Assembly: GCA_014529385.2 (NCBI GenBank)
Contig: CM043953.1
Span: 107,762,549 to 107,826,548 of the forward strand
Direction: 5' to 3'
Length of the DNA stretch: 64,000 nucleotides
From: Adiantum capillus-veneris
Taxonomy: Eukaryota; Streptophyta; Polypodiopsida; Polypodiales; Pteridaceae
This document shows, in pieces, positions 24,002 through 36,356 of this stretch. The notes beneath the pieces were generated by a model. It did no database searches and was not told where the DNA came from. It saw only the letters and a list, made by a program, of their open reading frames with translations. The first letter of the stretch is position 1; each line of letters opens with the position of its first letter. A program made the position numbers and the translations under genes.

Positions 24002-27000
24002 CTATTGCTGCACATTTGGCCGTAATCCTCCCAAAGCTTGAAACAGCTCCACCTTCGTTAGGGCTGCTTGGTGCATGAACTCATGGGCATGAGAGTCCAA
24101 ACCCAAAATTTGGAGAAACACATAATAAATATTCTTGAAAGGCACATATGTCAACCTCTTGGACTCTCTCTTTTGGAAGTCCTCACATGTACATCTTGGA
24201 AAATCAGACAATGTCACAGAGTATGAAACTCCCTTTGCCCTTGACCCCTCTGTGCTAATGTAGAAAACATATGTTTCAGTGCACACAACAATAACCTCTT
24301 TAACTAATGTTGCTACCATGCATTTTCCAATATCAATTCTGGTATGAAATTCTTTTGTCAGCTTTGAGCGCCATTTAATAACCTTGCCATCCATGTATTT
24401 GGGCCGAAAGGCACTTGTAACTCTATTTGCTGCTCGAATGCCCCCATTCACAGTTGCACATTCTACCCCATGTTGTTGTTGAAGTACAAATCCATTTGCT
24501 TGGAGTTGTTCTACCTCATGTGGTAGTAGATTTGTACCCTCTGTGACCCTGCAAACCCCTGGTGCAGGTCCAGGTGGCCCCACCACCATGTCATAAATCT
24601 TCCATGTGTGCATGTTACTAGCATTGCAGAACCATACATAACCCTCAACAATCCCCCCAGGCTTTGATCATGACGAGGGATATTTTCTTCGACCCCAAAA
24701 GCACGGTGCAGCTACCCCAGAATTAATATTAGGCGAGCCTTGATTAATGAATCGTCCACATCTATCTGTTTGATCTTGAAAAATTCCAAAACATATCATT
24801 TTACGTCCAGGTTCAGTTCTCCTAATTTCCCATACCGTTTTTGCAACAGTCACCTCAGGCCAATACTTTGTTTCCCCATGTGCACGTGCATACTTTGTTC
24901 TACCAATGGGTTCAGTGACTGTGACATACTCGGGCCTATGGCTATCATCCTCTAGCACAACACCAGCATCCACAAAGATTGGTCTCTTTTTCTTTACACT
25001 CTTCTCCCTTATATTTGACCTATTCATCTCTGGACTTTGCAAACCCATTTCGTCCATTGAGCAGTGTGTAAGATTGACCAACTTTGTTGCAGCCGAGGAA
25101 GTGGATGAATGATGTAAAAATCTTTGCGCAAGGTCTTGTATTCCAGGACCACTACATGTCTTTGCACCTTTAAGGTATGCATTGTACTTAACACTTTGTA
25201 GTACAGCCATTGCCATATCTACCCCTGCGGCTTCATATAAACTAATTTTCTCTTTGAAACCAAAGCATGCCCGCATGCTAGCATGTTTACTCTCAGACAA
25301 GTTAGTGTTTGGCACAAAAATGCCAGACTCATCTTGCATAAAAAATCTTCCTCCCCAATGTGAAACTCTGATATCCCACCAAGCCAACCATGTCTCCAAA
25401 CATGAAACTTCACCATCAACAGCATGCCCTGCTCTCCAAAAGCGACGAAGCTCTCCTTTGCAAATATCTGCTTGATTCTCTAATGGTGCATTTCGCCATT
25501 TTCGGCATTTAATTTTGTGTTCCTCTTGTGAGGAAGGTTTGATACACTTAGTAGTATGTCGGATCATGGATTGCTCCCAATGAAACATGCAAGACCTTTC
25601 CTTAGATGGTACAACCTTGTTGGGACCCCCAAAGTAAACTGTTCTGATTGCTATCCAATTTGCATTAGCCTCATCAGACATGAAACCTCTGAACTCAGGC
25701 TTATCAAATCCTTGATCTTGAACCACCTTATTGAGCATCTTCCAAAACTCTATCTGTGCAAACTTATTCTCCACAGTAAACTCACATGTTGCAATTGTCA
25801 TAAGTTCACGAACAAACGGATCATAAACATGTGCAGACATTGTGGGCCATCGTTGCACACGATGCACATGATCAAAGTGTATCCACATCTGCTCAAGATT
25901 TCCACCCGGACGCATTCGATTAACCAGATCAACTCCACTTCCTGGCCCAATTATTGACATCTTGAACACATGTGGTTGCTGGGAATTTCCAAGTTGACCA
26001 TGGAAGAGAACATCATGTATATATGGATACCTACTCTTACTCTTCAAGTCAAGCACTGATTCTAAGCCTTTTTCACTTATATTTTTTGATCTTTTGGCGC
26101 ATTCCAAGCTTCGTTCAATCCTTTGTCTACTTGACAAAGGTGTGATTGTGTCTAGAAATTCAACAAACTCACAATCTTCAATATATTTGGTGTTGTCTGC
26201 ATTTTCCATTACAAGCTTTCCCATGATCATATCCTGAGCAGTCATGTGCTCGAGCTGTTTGGCTATAGTGAATGGTTCTTGAGCAGCACGAGCTTGAAGC
26301 ACTGATGCTACTTTTCTCTCATTTACTCTTGACCTCCCTTCCGCACAAGGATGTTGATGCTCACCTAGATGCAACACACAACGGGTCCACTTTTGTTTCT
26401 CCCTTGGCATACAATAATAAATAACTGTAGGACATGTTGCCACACACTTTGGCATTTTAGAGCAATGATTGCATGTCAAGGGGCCCTATTCAGATGTTAG
26501 CATGCCTTTTGGAGATGACTTTGAAAGCCGGCCTCACCAATGAAATTCATTGTAGAGTCCTGTCCTCGAGTAATATGGACAATCAATGTTGACACAACAT
26601 AAGTGACCCGAGCATCGACTGAACCTAACGACCCCTGAAAAGGTATCACTGCTACATGTGACATATTCAATCCACATGTGGTCATCATGTCTCTGTTCCA
26701 TCCCAATCATTCCATTAGCGTGACCTAGAGAGGGCAACTCAAATGCAACATATCCATCATAAAACACAGGAAGCTCTTGAACTTGAATGATATCTTTAGC
26801 TTGTTTCAGGGCCAAGTACAAGTTGCTCTGCAAAGGCATTGAGCGTATAATATCAAGTACGCTAGAGCAGCCATGTGACTCGGCATCTGATTCTAAATCG
26901 ACAATTACTAGAGGAGCCTTGATTCCATTGTCATGTTCAAGAATTGTCAAGCGAACCTTGAAGAACTGACAGACATCATGATTCAGAAGGAAGACCTCTT

Positions 27001-27193
27001 CACCACTAATAGACTCAGTAACTTCCATTTTTACTCGTCCTCCACTTAGTGTAAGTGGATGTAAAGTAAACGCATTAGTTAGCTCAAAATGCTGTTTCAC
27101 AGAAGAGACAGAAAGCGCATATGTGCTGCCTTCAAAAATAAGGACAAGCTTTTGACCAACTTGTGGCCCGAATACTGTAATGTGCCTAGACAT
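24002..27193 (-). pseudogene. MULE-like transposase with SWIM-type C-terminus, three in-frame stops
   Basis: One frame of about 1063 codons from the ATG at 27193, broken only by TGA (26534-26536), TAG (26486-26488) and TGA (24668-24670), all compatible with C-to-T change. Layout: an N-terminal region of unknown fold (1-200), a Cys/His-rich putative DNA-binding region with CSGHLCCVNIDCPYY, CNHC and LGEHQHPC (about 210-290), then an RNase H-fold DDE domain with Asp in WIHFDHVHRV, Asp in GFMSDEANA followed by CMFHW, and Glu in NLSESKHASM. This is the layout of Mutator-like transposases. A SWIM-like motif CTC...F.N near codon 930 has lost its second Cys and its His (F and N instead). No terminal inverted repeats were found by eye. 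It could be an old transposon or a decayed domesticated copy. Confidence 0.7.
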
Positions 27194-27979
27194 TGGAAGC
27201 AATCGTCTTAGAGAAGTGAAAATCTACAGATGGTAGTCGTTATTTCGGGCGTCATTCTCCAAAAAGAGATGCAGACGGCTTGGATTCATAAAACATGATC
27301 ACCGAAATGTTAAGCAAATCCGGTTCAAAATCTAAAAAATTCAATAAAATCTTGTTAATGAGTAAAAATCTGTAAAATCTAGTAAAATTGGTCCTCTAAG
27401 TAACTTGACTTATGCCAAAATCTTTTAAAATTTTAATAATTACTTAGTAAGCCTAATGAGGTTTTGCCAAATGAAGCCCATACATTGAGCCACGTGGATG
27501 AATCACCACCTTACGATGCTAGAAGAAAAAGCAATGCAATGCATAGCCTCCTACTACTTTATGAATTTACTAATGCTTGTCACTCTATTAAAAGGCCAAG
27601 GGCCTTATAATAGATGTATCCTGCAAAATGAGGGATAGTGCCGGTGAGAAAAGTACTTTGAACTATTGTATGCCACAGATCGAGACCCTTTGAAATATGG
27701 AGGTTTTATACTCCTAGAATGTATACCTCACTGTGTCGATCACAAATGATCTCTATTGCAAGAGGTTCTTGGGCATGTCTCCTATTGTGATGAGATCGTT
27801 TTTGTTTGACATGTATGTCTTTGAGGATGAGTGGTGTGTGTTCTTAAATGTATACTTCTTAAATGTATGCATGCCTCTGTGAAACGCGATCTCTCTGTGA
27901 AACGCGATCCCTTCTACGTGCGTGCCGTTTGCTCTGTTGCGCGTGCGTGAGAGGAGCCACAACTATCTACCCGTAGGAG

Positions 27980-27995
27980 CGCGCGCCGGCGCGCG
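27980..27995. repeat. GC-rich palindrome, copy 1
   Basis: Perfect 16-bp palindrome CGCGCGCCGGCGCGCG inside a 24-bp block that recurs exactly at 28271-28294. Confidence 0.9.
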
Positions 27996-28049
27996 GTAGT
28001 TTAGGCAGGTACACAGCAAACGAGCTTGTCTCTTGCTACCCTACACAAG

Positions 28050-28270
28050 GCCAGCGCAGACAGGTCAGGCAGGTCCGATTTCAGCCGGTTCAGGCGCAAT
28101 AGGTCAGCGTTCAGGTAGGTCACGCAGTCCGATTTCAGGCAGGTTCAGGCAGTCCGATTTCAGGCAGGTCAGGCAGTCCGATTTTAGGCAGGTTCAGTTG
28201 CAGCAGGTCAGCGTTCAGTTAGGTTGGTTTAGGCGCAGACTGGTTCAGCACAGGCGAGTTCAGTTAGCCA
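28050..28270 (+). repeat. Degenerate short tandem repeat array (TTCAGGCAG..TCCGAT type)
   Basis: At least five units of roughly 18-24 bp built on 'caggcaggttcaggcagtccgattt'. They read GC-rich in otherwise AT-rich surroundings and sit between the two palindrome copies. Confidence 0.85.
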
Positions 28271-28276
28271 TAGGAG

Positions 28277-28292
28277 CGCGCGCCGGCGCGCG
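28277..28292. repeat. GC-rich palindrome, copy 2
   Basis: Identical to the palindrome at 27980-27995. It lies about 130 bp upstream of the predicted start codon at 28422. Confidence 0.9.
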
Positions 28293-28421
28293 GTGGTTCA
28301 GGTAGCTTACGTTCAGTGACAAGCTCAGCAGGTCCGTGCATTCCGGTTTCAAAAGAGTGTGGTTTCCGGCTTTAGAAAGGGCTTTGAGAAAGGGCTTTGA
28401 GGGCTTAGAAACGGATTGAAA

Positions 28422-31400
28422 ATGGCTGGTCGAAACTCCGTGTTGACTCAAAGGGGTCGTCCACCTACAAGGTACTCAATGATGCTCAATGCAAACTTTG
28501 GTCTTTAAAATTGTGTGATTCTTTGCTTTGAAAGTGATGAGTAAACTCCGAGCTTAATGCATCCTGAACTTAGCTTAACATTTCCCTTCTATATTAGCTT
28601 GGCTTTGAATGGGGATATTGCTCAATTTAATATCAGTTGGTTCTACAGCATGCAGTATGACCTCTGCGTGCATTTGATGTATGGAGACTCCGGCTAATTA
28701 GGTAGTTTGTTAGCACGTGTTTGTGATACATTTGTTCAAATGCTACCCATTTTAAATACCACGTTTTCTATGCATTACGAGGGGCCGAGATACTGTAAAC
28801 AATCGATTATAAACAGCTTTGTCATGGATCTTCGTTGGTTTGTGATGTTTGGCAAATGCTAGGGCATGGATCATCACAAACTCTCTAGGCCTTGTTTGCA
28901 TATTTAAGCACTTGAATAAATACATCTTTTTGATGGCATAGAAACACTCTACTTGGCATAGAAACAATAGTTGATCTTTTACTATAACTAGTACTTGTCT
29001 CACAAATGTGAAGAGGGTGTATACACTATGATGGCTACTAGTATATGTGCGTGAGTACTATCTTTCTGAAAAATAAAAAAATAGCCAACACGCATATAAA
29101 CCATTTACTTTATTTACATATGCATTGTCTTATGATATTTGTACTAAATTTGTTGCTTAATGTGTTGCTTCATAACTTATGTTTATGAAAGAATTTTAAA
29201 GACCAAAATTTTTCAAGTGAGAAGCCATTATGGGCTATAGTATTTTTTGAAATAATTCTCTATGTACAAAGGTAGCTCTGTCCAATTTTTTTAAAGATTT
29301 CTATTGTATTTTATTTCAATATGGTGCCATATATAATTTGACTCTTTTGTAAAATTATTGTCTCCATGTTTTTTGTTGATGTTGAAACAACCCGAAACTG
29401 CATGGAAGATCACGAAGGGGAAGGAGTAACAATGCTTCTCTTTATGGCCAGGTAGATGCTAGTGATCAAGTATCTTCAGTCTCAGCTACTGACATGATAG
29501 AGGAAATTGAGACACAAGGTGAGGAGGTTCTTTCCATGGAAATGGGACAGAGCTCTCTACACGAAGTTGATGATACTTTAGCCCCCGAGGAGAATGGTTT
29601 ACAGATTGTTCCATGGGAGATAATGGATGAGGTTACCGCAGCTTCTGAGATGGAAGATGAGCAAAATATCTTTATGCATAGAGGTGCTGACATTCTTGAA
29701 ATCACACGTGTTTTTAGTTGCTTCGATTGTCCCTCCATTCCTTTATGTAGATTGATTCCATATGCGAGAGTGAGAGGTTTGAGAGATGATCTCAGTGGAT
29801 TGAAGGCGGCCTTTGCAAAAGAAGGTTATATGCCAGAGAAAGGAGCATTCATTGTCTCTTTGGTAACATGCAAAAGAGAGGAGAGTTTTGTAAATAGTAT
29901 GTGTTCACACTTTTCATTTTTGTATTGATGTCCACGTGCTGTGAATGTTGTTTGAAGTTTGACTTTGTGAATGTTCTAAATGAGATAAAGGCTACATGGG
30001 ATCCTCTTTGGAATGGAATCAATAAAAAATTTGAAGCCGAGTTAAAAAAACAAAGAAAGTTTCAAGATCTCACAAATCACATGTTCTATGTTTGAGAAGG
30101 GAATCATCGCACCGTGGCTTGGAGGGAAGCGATAAAAGAGAAGTTCTCCACTTCAAAGGAGAAACGTTGTCGAGTCCTATGCACCATTATAGATTCCACT
30201 AAGGTGCCAGAGATTGCCTTGCTAAGCAGTTTACAATGAATGAACTTGTAAGTGTTGATGTTTCTTCTATTTTTGCTAACACTTGAATGTGAGTATCAAA
30301 TGGTTTTTTGGTCTTTCAATGCAGCATGAACACTCATGCTCTTGTTGTCACTCATCTTCGTGAATTGATTGTCAATACGACACATATTTGTACAGCGGAC
30401 CATGAAATGTATCTAAAGGGTTTGCCAGATAGAGATCAAAAACTTATTGCCGCTGTACGGAAGAAGAATGCCAAAGGTACAGAGCCTTGGTATCCACTTA
30501 CGCGACGGTACCTTGGAAGATTGTTCTATGACATATGTGTCAGACTAAATGATTTTTACTCTCATTTAAGTGCATGATTTCAAAGCTTGTTAACGTATAT
30601 TTAATTTTAGATTCAAATGACAAAAGAAAAAGAAAAGCGAGTTTCTCTTATCAAACAAAGCTTGTCTGCAGAAGAGCATCAGAAAGAAGAAGAGAGAATT
30701 TGTGAGGAGATTACTCACAAATATCAGGATCGAATTGGAAAGGTATGTAGATAACATGAATTCACGGCATTCTCTTGAGAAAAACGTGCAAAAAGTTACT
30801 TAAGTACTTGTCATATGCAATATTAAAGTTTTCGGTTGCTTAACATTGTTGATCCCAATCTTGGGACGGATTGGCTAGCAAGAGTTTTGTATTTGAAATG
30901 GGGTCTTGATAGTTGGGCTACGTTGGAGAAGCTGAACTTAATAGCACTTCAAGACGCCCCTGTGCAAAACAAGATTCATTGGGTTTCATTATTGGAAGCA
31001 GACAAGATTACAAGGAGTGCGTATGGTCTGAAAAAGGGAGATCACGTCTTTCGCATGCAAGTATAGCTATGATTAAAAGTACTAAATATATCATGCCTTT
31101 ATATATAAGTCTAACTTTGTCTCCTCTTTTTATTTGGGATTGTAGCTGGCTTCGTAGAGAGGGTTTTTTGGCTCGGGTTTTTCAGAGGGCATTTCAGATT
31201 GTGTCAGATCTTTTGGATGTGCTAGGCGGGGTGCCTTTGCAGCATGACTGCACTCTTGCATTCTACTTTGAAGAAATTAAATTTGAGGCGAGGCCCTATC
31301 TATTTCCAATAGAGGTGTCTCTTGGAGTGAAGACTAAAGATATCGATAAGCAGGCATTAAAGAAGGTGGATACATTGAGAATGGTAGCACAACGTTTGGC

Positions 31401-33128
31401 TTTCAGGTGAATCACTAACTGACTTAGATATATAATATTCGTTGTTATTGTTTCTTACATTCGTGTCACCTAATTGACCTTTGTAGATTCTTCATGTTCT
31501 TGGTTACCAAGAGTGTCTTGCCTGCCATGCCCTTTCTGGCTAGACAGTGGACTCAGCTAGCGATCCAAGACACAAGCATGTTTCCCTCTACTATGCACAC
31601 ATTGACTCCTTGGGAGATAGATAGTTGTCCATGGTGGATAGATATGGAGAAGGGCCATGTTCTTGGACGTGAAAGAGAGCTACAAGAGATGATATTGAAG
31701 GACACTGCGATGAAGGTTCCTCCAGTGGACATAGTAGAAGAGAGTCGTGCAGGTATGTTTGATCATGCTCATATTTACCTATCTAAAAGTTACAATGCTC
31801 TGATTTGAAGTTATCTATTTTAGCAATGCGCAACTCACAAAAGGAAAAGGAGAGGGTTGTGGATCAGATCATTGACGAGGAGGTGGAGCCACCTCCAGGT
31901 AAACTACAAAAACATTTGTTAATGATTTCCTTCCACGTGGTTGATGCATGGCTTATCAAACCTCAATGTAATGTCTCAGTTGCTCCTGGCACGATCGTGG
32001 CTCGAAGGAGTATCTCTTTTGTTTATATTATGGAGTCTCCATCTCATTGTCTCTCTAGTTCTATGGATACTCGATGCATGGCTATTGTTGGGGACTACAT
32101 TGCCATTGCTGTAGACTATAGGGCGGGGATCCGTAATCTTGCATGGGTCCCTGTACACGAGTATTTCGTGTGGGCATGCTCTGACTCTATCTTGTATACC
32201 CGCGGCACGAAATCAGTTTCATGGGCTGCAGATTTGATTTTCTTAGATCTTCCATTTGGTGGGTCCCTCTTAGGCTCCTCTACTTCTCCTCGTTGGGACA
32301 TTTGCACCGAGGATCATGTACGTGCTGGTGTTCATTTGGCATTCTCAACATTGGCGAATTCTGGATGGCTGTTGATCATGGTTTCTTTGGCAGGTCTATC
32401 TTGTATATAGTCATGCAAAAAAATTGTAATATTTGTGGTATTTATTATTGATATTTAGTTAAAATAACAGGAGAGGCCGTTGGCTGGGTGGAGAGATTTT
32501 CTCGTGCTTCGGAGATGGTGGTTCATCGACGCATTGTAGTGCTCCATCATGGAGCGTATGGTTATGTGGAGAGTTTTGGTGGTCGTGTGGAGGTGATACA
32601 TTTGTTTTTACATCAATATTTTAGCACTTTGTCTTGTTGTTTGCTCTAATCGTGTGTCTTGTTTTGCAGTGTAATTGCTCTATGCTATTTATGATTCACA
32701 GAGTGGGTATGCGTCCACCTTGCTTTGTATCAGAAAGCGCTCCCTTGTTCTCCCATCTTGGTATGCACTCTTCGGATTCTTTTATGGTGCATCACCTTCC
32801 GGAGCTCTCTCAGGCTAGATCATTATCAGGCGAGCCATTGCGAGGAGGACTGCAACGGAGCCATTCTTTCATTGCATGTTTTGTGGAGCTGCTTTGCCGA
32901 TGAGGAGGTATTTTTTTGGAGCTTGGATGTGGCACAGCCCCTGTACTAGCAGCTTGCTTGGCTTCAGGACAAGCATGTGTTGCAGTCGACATTGATGAGC
33001 CACTGATTTCAGGATATGTGTTACCGTTGCTTCGCCCTAGAAAGCGGGGCAGAGAGGAGGCGTCCACCTCTTTAGATATTGATGATGAGAGTGACATGCC
33101 ATCGCGTGTCAATCCCTTTGACGACTAG
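28422..33128 (+). pseudogene. Spliced ParB-like / N4-N6 amino-methyltransferase fusion gene, decayed
   Basis: My exon model is 28422-28471, 29409-29889, 29958-30247, 30325-about 30550, 30611-30742, about 30823-31060, 31146-31406, 31487-31752, 31824-32393, 32471-32592 and 32670-33128, with GT-AG borders and mostly consistent phases. Exon 1 plus the start of exon 2 encode an AT-hook-like RGRPPTRSRRGR. A ParB/Srx-like domain follows: RLIPYARVRGLRDDLSGLK, then MFYV-x-EGNHRTVAW near codons 219-232. Exon 5 is a charged coiled coil. The C-terminal half has DLIFLDLPFG (the DPPY-type catalytic motif IV) and, far downstream, EPLRGGLQRSHSF and FLELGCGTAP..AVDIDE (SAM-binding motif I and an acidic motif II). 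Motif IV before motif I is the beta-class order of bacterial DNA amino-methyltransferases. TGA codons at 30093-30095, 30237-30239 and 32901-32903 (TGG or CGA to TGA) and phase breaks around exon 6 make this copy non-functional. Confidence 0.7.
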
Positions 33129-33505
33129 TGAGGGTCCCTCTTACTTTTGACATTGACATTGCTCTCTTCTTTTTTGTCACTATTTTTGTATTAGCGTTGG
33201 TATTTATTGATCATCGATACTCCCTATATTACTTGTTTGGTGTTTAACTTCAAAATATTTTTTTTTTATAAATGGAAGTGCATTGCCGGTCTACGCAGAG
33301 CAGATGGCTAGAACCATGGCAGCAGATACGCGGTACAATTCTTGCATCCCTGAGAGGTATCAGAGACATAACGTATTCATCGATGATGAGTGCGAGTCAT
33401 CATAAGAACAATGGATTTATAACATTGGTGGATGTTAAAATTCAAATTCATGTCTTGTTGTGTTCAGAAGAATCTCGTTATATCACGATGGAAACTTTTA
33501 ACAGT

Positions 33506-34244
33506 TGATGTTCTAATATCTTGGATTGTGGATAAGTAGTATGTACTGTTTTGATGGATTTGGTTAAGGTTTAAAATCCTCATGTGAGGTGCTGTGAAGC
33601 CTTATGATTATTTTTGAAATATTGCTTCATGTACAAGGGAAACTATGTCCAATTTTTTTTAAAAGTACTTTGTTTGTTTTGCTTTCTTTTTTGTGAGAGG
33701 AGGCATAATGGTTATGGCCATTTTTATTATTTTTTCAAGCGGTGATAATACCACAAATACTGATGTTCTAATATTTTGGATTGTGGATAAGTAGTATGTA
33801 CTGTTTTGATGGATTTGGTTAAGATTTAAAATCCTCATGTGAGGTGCTGTGAAGGTTTATGGTTATTTTTGAAATAGTGCTTCATATACAAGGGAAACTA
33901 TGTCCAATTTTTTTTAAAAGTACTATGTTTTTTTTGCTTTGTTTTTCGTGAGAGCAGGCATAATGGTTATGGCCATTTTTATTATTTTTTCGAGCGGTGA
34001 TAATACCACAACTATAGATGTTCTAATATTCTGGATTATGGACAGATACTACGTACTCTATTGATGGATTTGCTTAAGGTACCGTGAAGGTTTATGGTTA
34101 TTTTTGAAATATTGCTTCATATACAAGAGAAACTGTCTGTTTTTTTCAAAACTACTATATATGTCCTGCGTAGTTTTTGGTGAGAAGTGTCATAATGATC
34201 ATGGCCATTTTTTCTAGATAGGTGCCAATACCACAACTATAGAT
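33506..34244 (+). repeat. Tandem repeat, 255-bp period, about 2.9 copies
   Basis: Units start at about 33506, 33761 and 34017 with 'tgatgttctaatat', and each contains 'tatgtccaattttttttaaaa' and 'ataatggttatggccattttt'. The third is slightly shortened. A diverged segment of the same unit lies in intron 1 of the upstream gene near 29,230-29,310. Confidence 0.9.
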
Positions 34245-34250
34245 CTTCGC

Positions 34251-35579
34251 TCAAGTTTTGCTTTGCTTGCAAAATCTTGCTCGGGCTATGGTAGGACTCC
34301 GTACTAACTCATGTGGTCCGAAGGTCTGTTGCCACATGGAAGCTGTGAGACAACATTCATGCACCACCTCGGTGTGTGTTACTTCCACTGTAGAGAATCG
34401 TGAGGAAGACTCAAGAGGCAGCAGCTGCACCGTGTGCACTGCTTTCTCCTTGCCATGAGCAACAAATTTCCCCTTGGGAAAATCCTTTTTGCCATGACCG
34501 CTTCCTAAACATTGAAAACATAATTTCTCTTTCTTAGCTTTATCAAAGTCCTCAGGAAAGAGAGGAACTCTAGACCCCTTGGGTTTTTTAGATGCTTTTG
34601 AATTGGCTACTATAAATTTCCTTTTATTGTGCCCATATTGTGTGCGTGTATTACCATGTGTATTAGCAGACACGTGAGTATTATGTGCTTTCTTTTCATC
34701 TGGATCATCGTGAATATGTGCTTTCACTATGGCTTCCTCAAGTGTTTTAGGGTCTTGTGTCTTGACGTGCTTCTTAAGCTCTGGTGTCAGACCTCGTATA
34801 AATCCCCGTACTTGCTGAAAGTTATCTAAGCCTTCCAACTTGAGGATAAAATCTCGATAGTGAGATATATATTCAAGTAATGATGGGTATTGGCGCATGG
34901 AACACGTGTCCTAAGCCGTCCAATTCCGATCTGCCTCATTTGTAGGCAAAAATTCTTTGCGAAACATAGCTTCAAAAGCTTCCCAGCTCTGTGGTATTAT
35001 ATTCTTCTCCTTGAGAGTCATCCACCATTTGTAGGCCTTGCCTTCTAGAGTTAAGCTCGTTTGCAGTGCTCTGACTGCATCCGGAGTACGCCGTAAGGTG
35101 TGAATTCCATCCCACTTGCTGAGAAAGATATTCACTGCATCCTTATTGCAGTCTCGGTCTTCTCCCTTAGAAGTCGGTGGTGTGGTGTTTTTCAACAACT
35201 CATCCACCTCTTTTGCAGTGAGAGTGTGCAAAGTATCAGCAGTTGGACCTTGCCCTTGATTAGTAGGGCCTTGCCCCTGTGTAGCAACGTGCTCATGCAT
35301 GTGCGTGTCAGCGAGACCCTTGGACTGCTGTTGCATTAATTGGATCACTAATGTGGATAATTTAGTGACATTTTCATTTAAAGATTTAAAATTTTCTTCC
35401 ATAATTTATATGCGTGTCTGAAGTGCACAAAATTCTTGAATGTTGAGCAATTCATAGCTGTCGTCACCTGTCATAGCATCGTGGGCACTCTCCTTGAGAG
35501 CATTTGGCCGCAAGCCATCATGGGAAGGATCACGTGTATTTTGCTCAAAATCAAAAGTCATATTGATATCTGAATCCAT
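34251..35579 (-). pseudogene. Decayed gag of an LTR retrotransposon (copy 2)
   Basis: One reading frame from the ATG at 35579, with a TAA at 35403-35405 and a TAG at 34911-34913 (the latter TGG-to-TAG, between NWTA and DTCSMRQY). Layout: N-terminal acidic part, coiled coil, gag core (KWDGIHTLRRTPDAVRALQ, KWWMTLKEK, MFRKEFLP), a basic linker and a zinc knuckle CFQCLGSGHGKKDFP in which the final Cys is Phe. The frame ends at 34251, next to the 255-bp tandem repeat, and pol is absent. It is the fuller of two copies in the window; the other is at 770-1410. It is not functional. Confidence 0.8.
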
Positions 35580-36356
35580 GGCGAAACAGTGCAGTGAAAG
35601 GAATAGTCAGAAAAATACCCGAGATTGAGAGTAGTGCAAAGTTTAATTAGCCTTGCTAATCCTGTCAAAGTTGATATTATCCAAGTCGAAATTGATCCTA
35701 AATGTTAGCCGTGTAGGAAAATCCTTAATCCCGTTGTAGCCGAATCAAGTATGGGTAGAATTGCGTTCGACCATAATTGATTTTGAGAAATAACATCACT
35801 TTGAACTCCCCTTGAGATGCTTTATTAAATCTCTGATTTTCTGTAGATCATATGCAAAGAATTTGTGTGGTGTATGTACTTACCGGCCGTGTCGGGATGC
35901 TGAGCTTCGCGGAAGCTTCACGAGAGGGAGGGGGGTACCCCACTGTGGGTACCGTCCCTTAGCTTGTGAAAAAAAAGTTGTGGACAGTAACCCGATTGGG
36001 TTGGGCGCCCGTCGGGTGTGAAATTTGAGTTGCTCACCGGCTATGGCAGCCGGCAGACAGCACGAGGGGGGAGGTTTGCTCACGCCGCCTCTTATGATGG
36101 TCGAGGCCCGTCACTACATGCACGTGAAGTGCTCCCCACCCCAACGCGATGCCGTAGAGCCCACAAGGGCGTAATTTTGTGCAGGTCACCGACAGGCGGT
36201 TGCTCCTCGCAAGGGATGTTGCCCACACCTTCGGTCATGTCCTCCTCCTCATAGGGGTGATCTCCACGCCTCCTTGACCCCGACATGCAAAACAACATGC
36301 AAGAATTGTGTGGTTCCCCTCCTCCACGGCCGTGCCTTCCCAAAAAGTAACCTTGC

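Larger units (their letters stand above)
27194..28421. other. Divergent intergenic region between the MULE and ParB-methyltransferase genes
   Basis: About 1.2 kb separates two genes facing away from each other. It holds AT-rich DNA up to about 27,950, then two copies of a GC palindrome (27980-27995 and 28277-28292) flanking a degenerate repeat array. Promoters for both genes would be expected here, but I cannot point to a specific TATA box. Confidence 0.5.

Noticed and set aside
23540-27500. Terminal inverted repeats around the MULE gene
   Set aside because: I found no convincing long inverted repeat by eye; a computed search would be needed.
35880-36350. GC-rich open frames in the leader of gag copy 2
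   Set aside because: They lie between primer binding site and gag, overlap each other on both strands and match no family.
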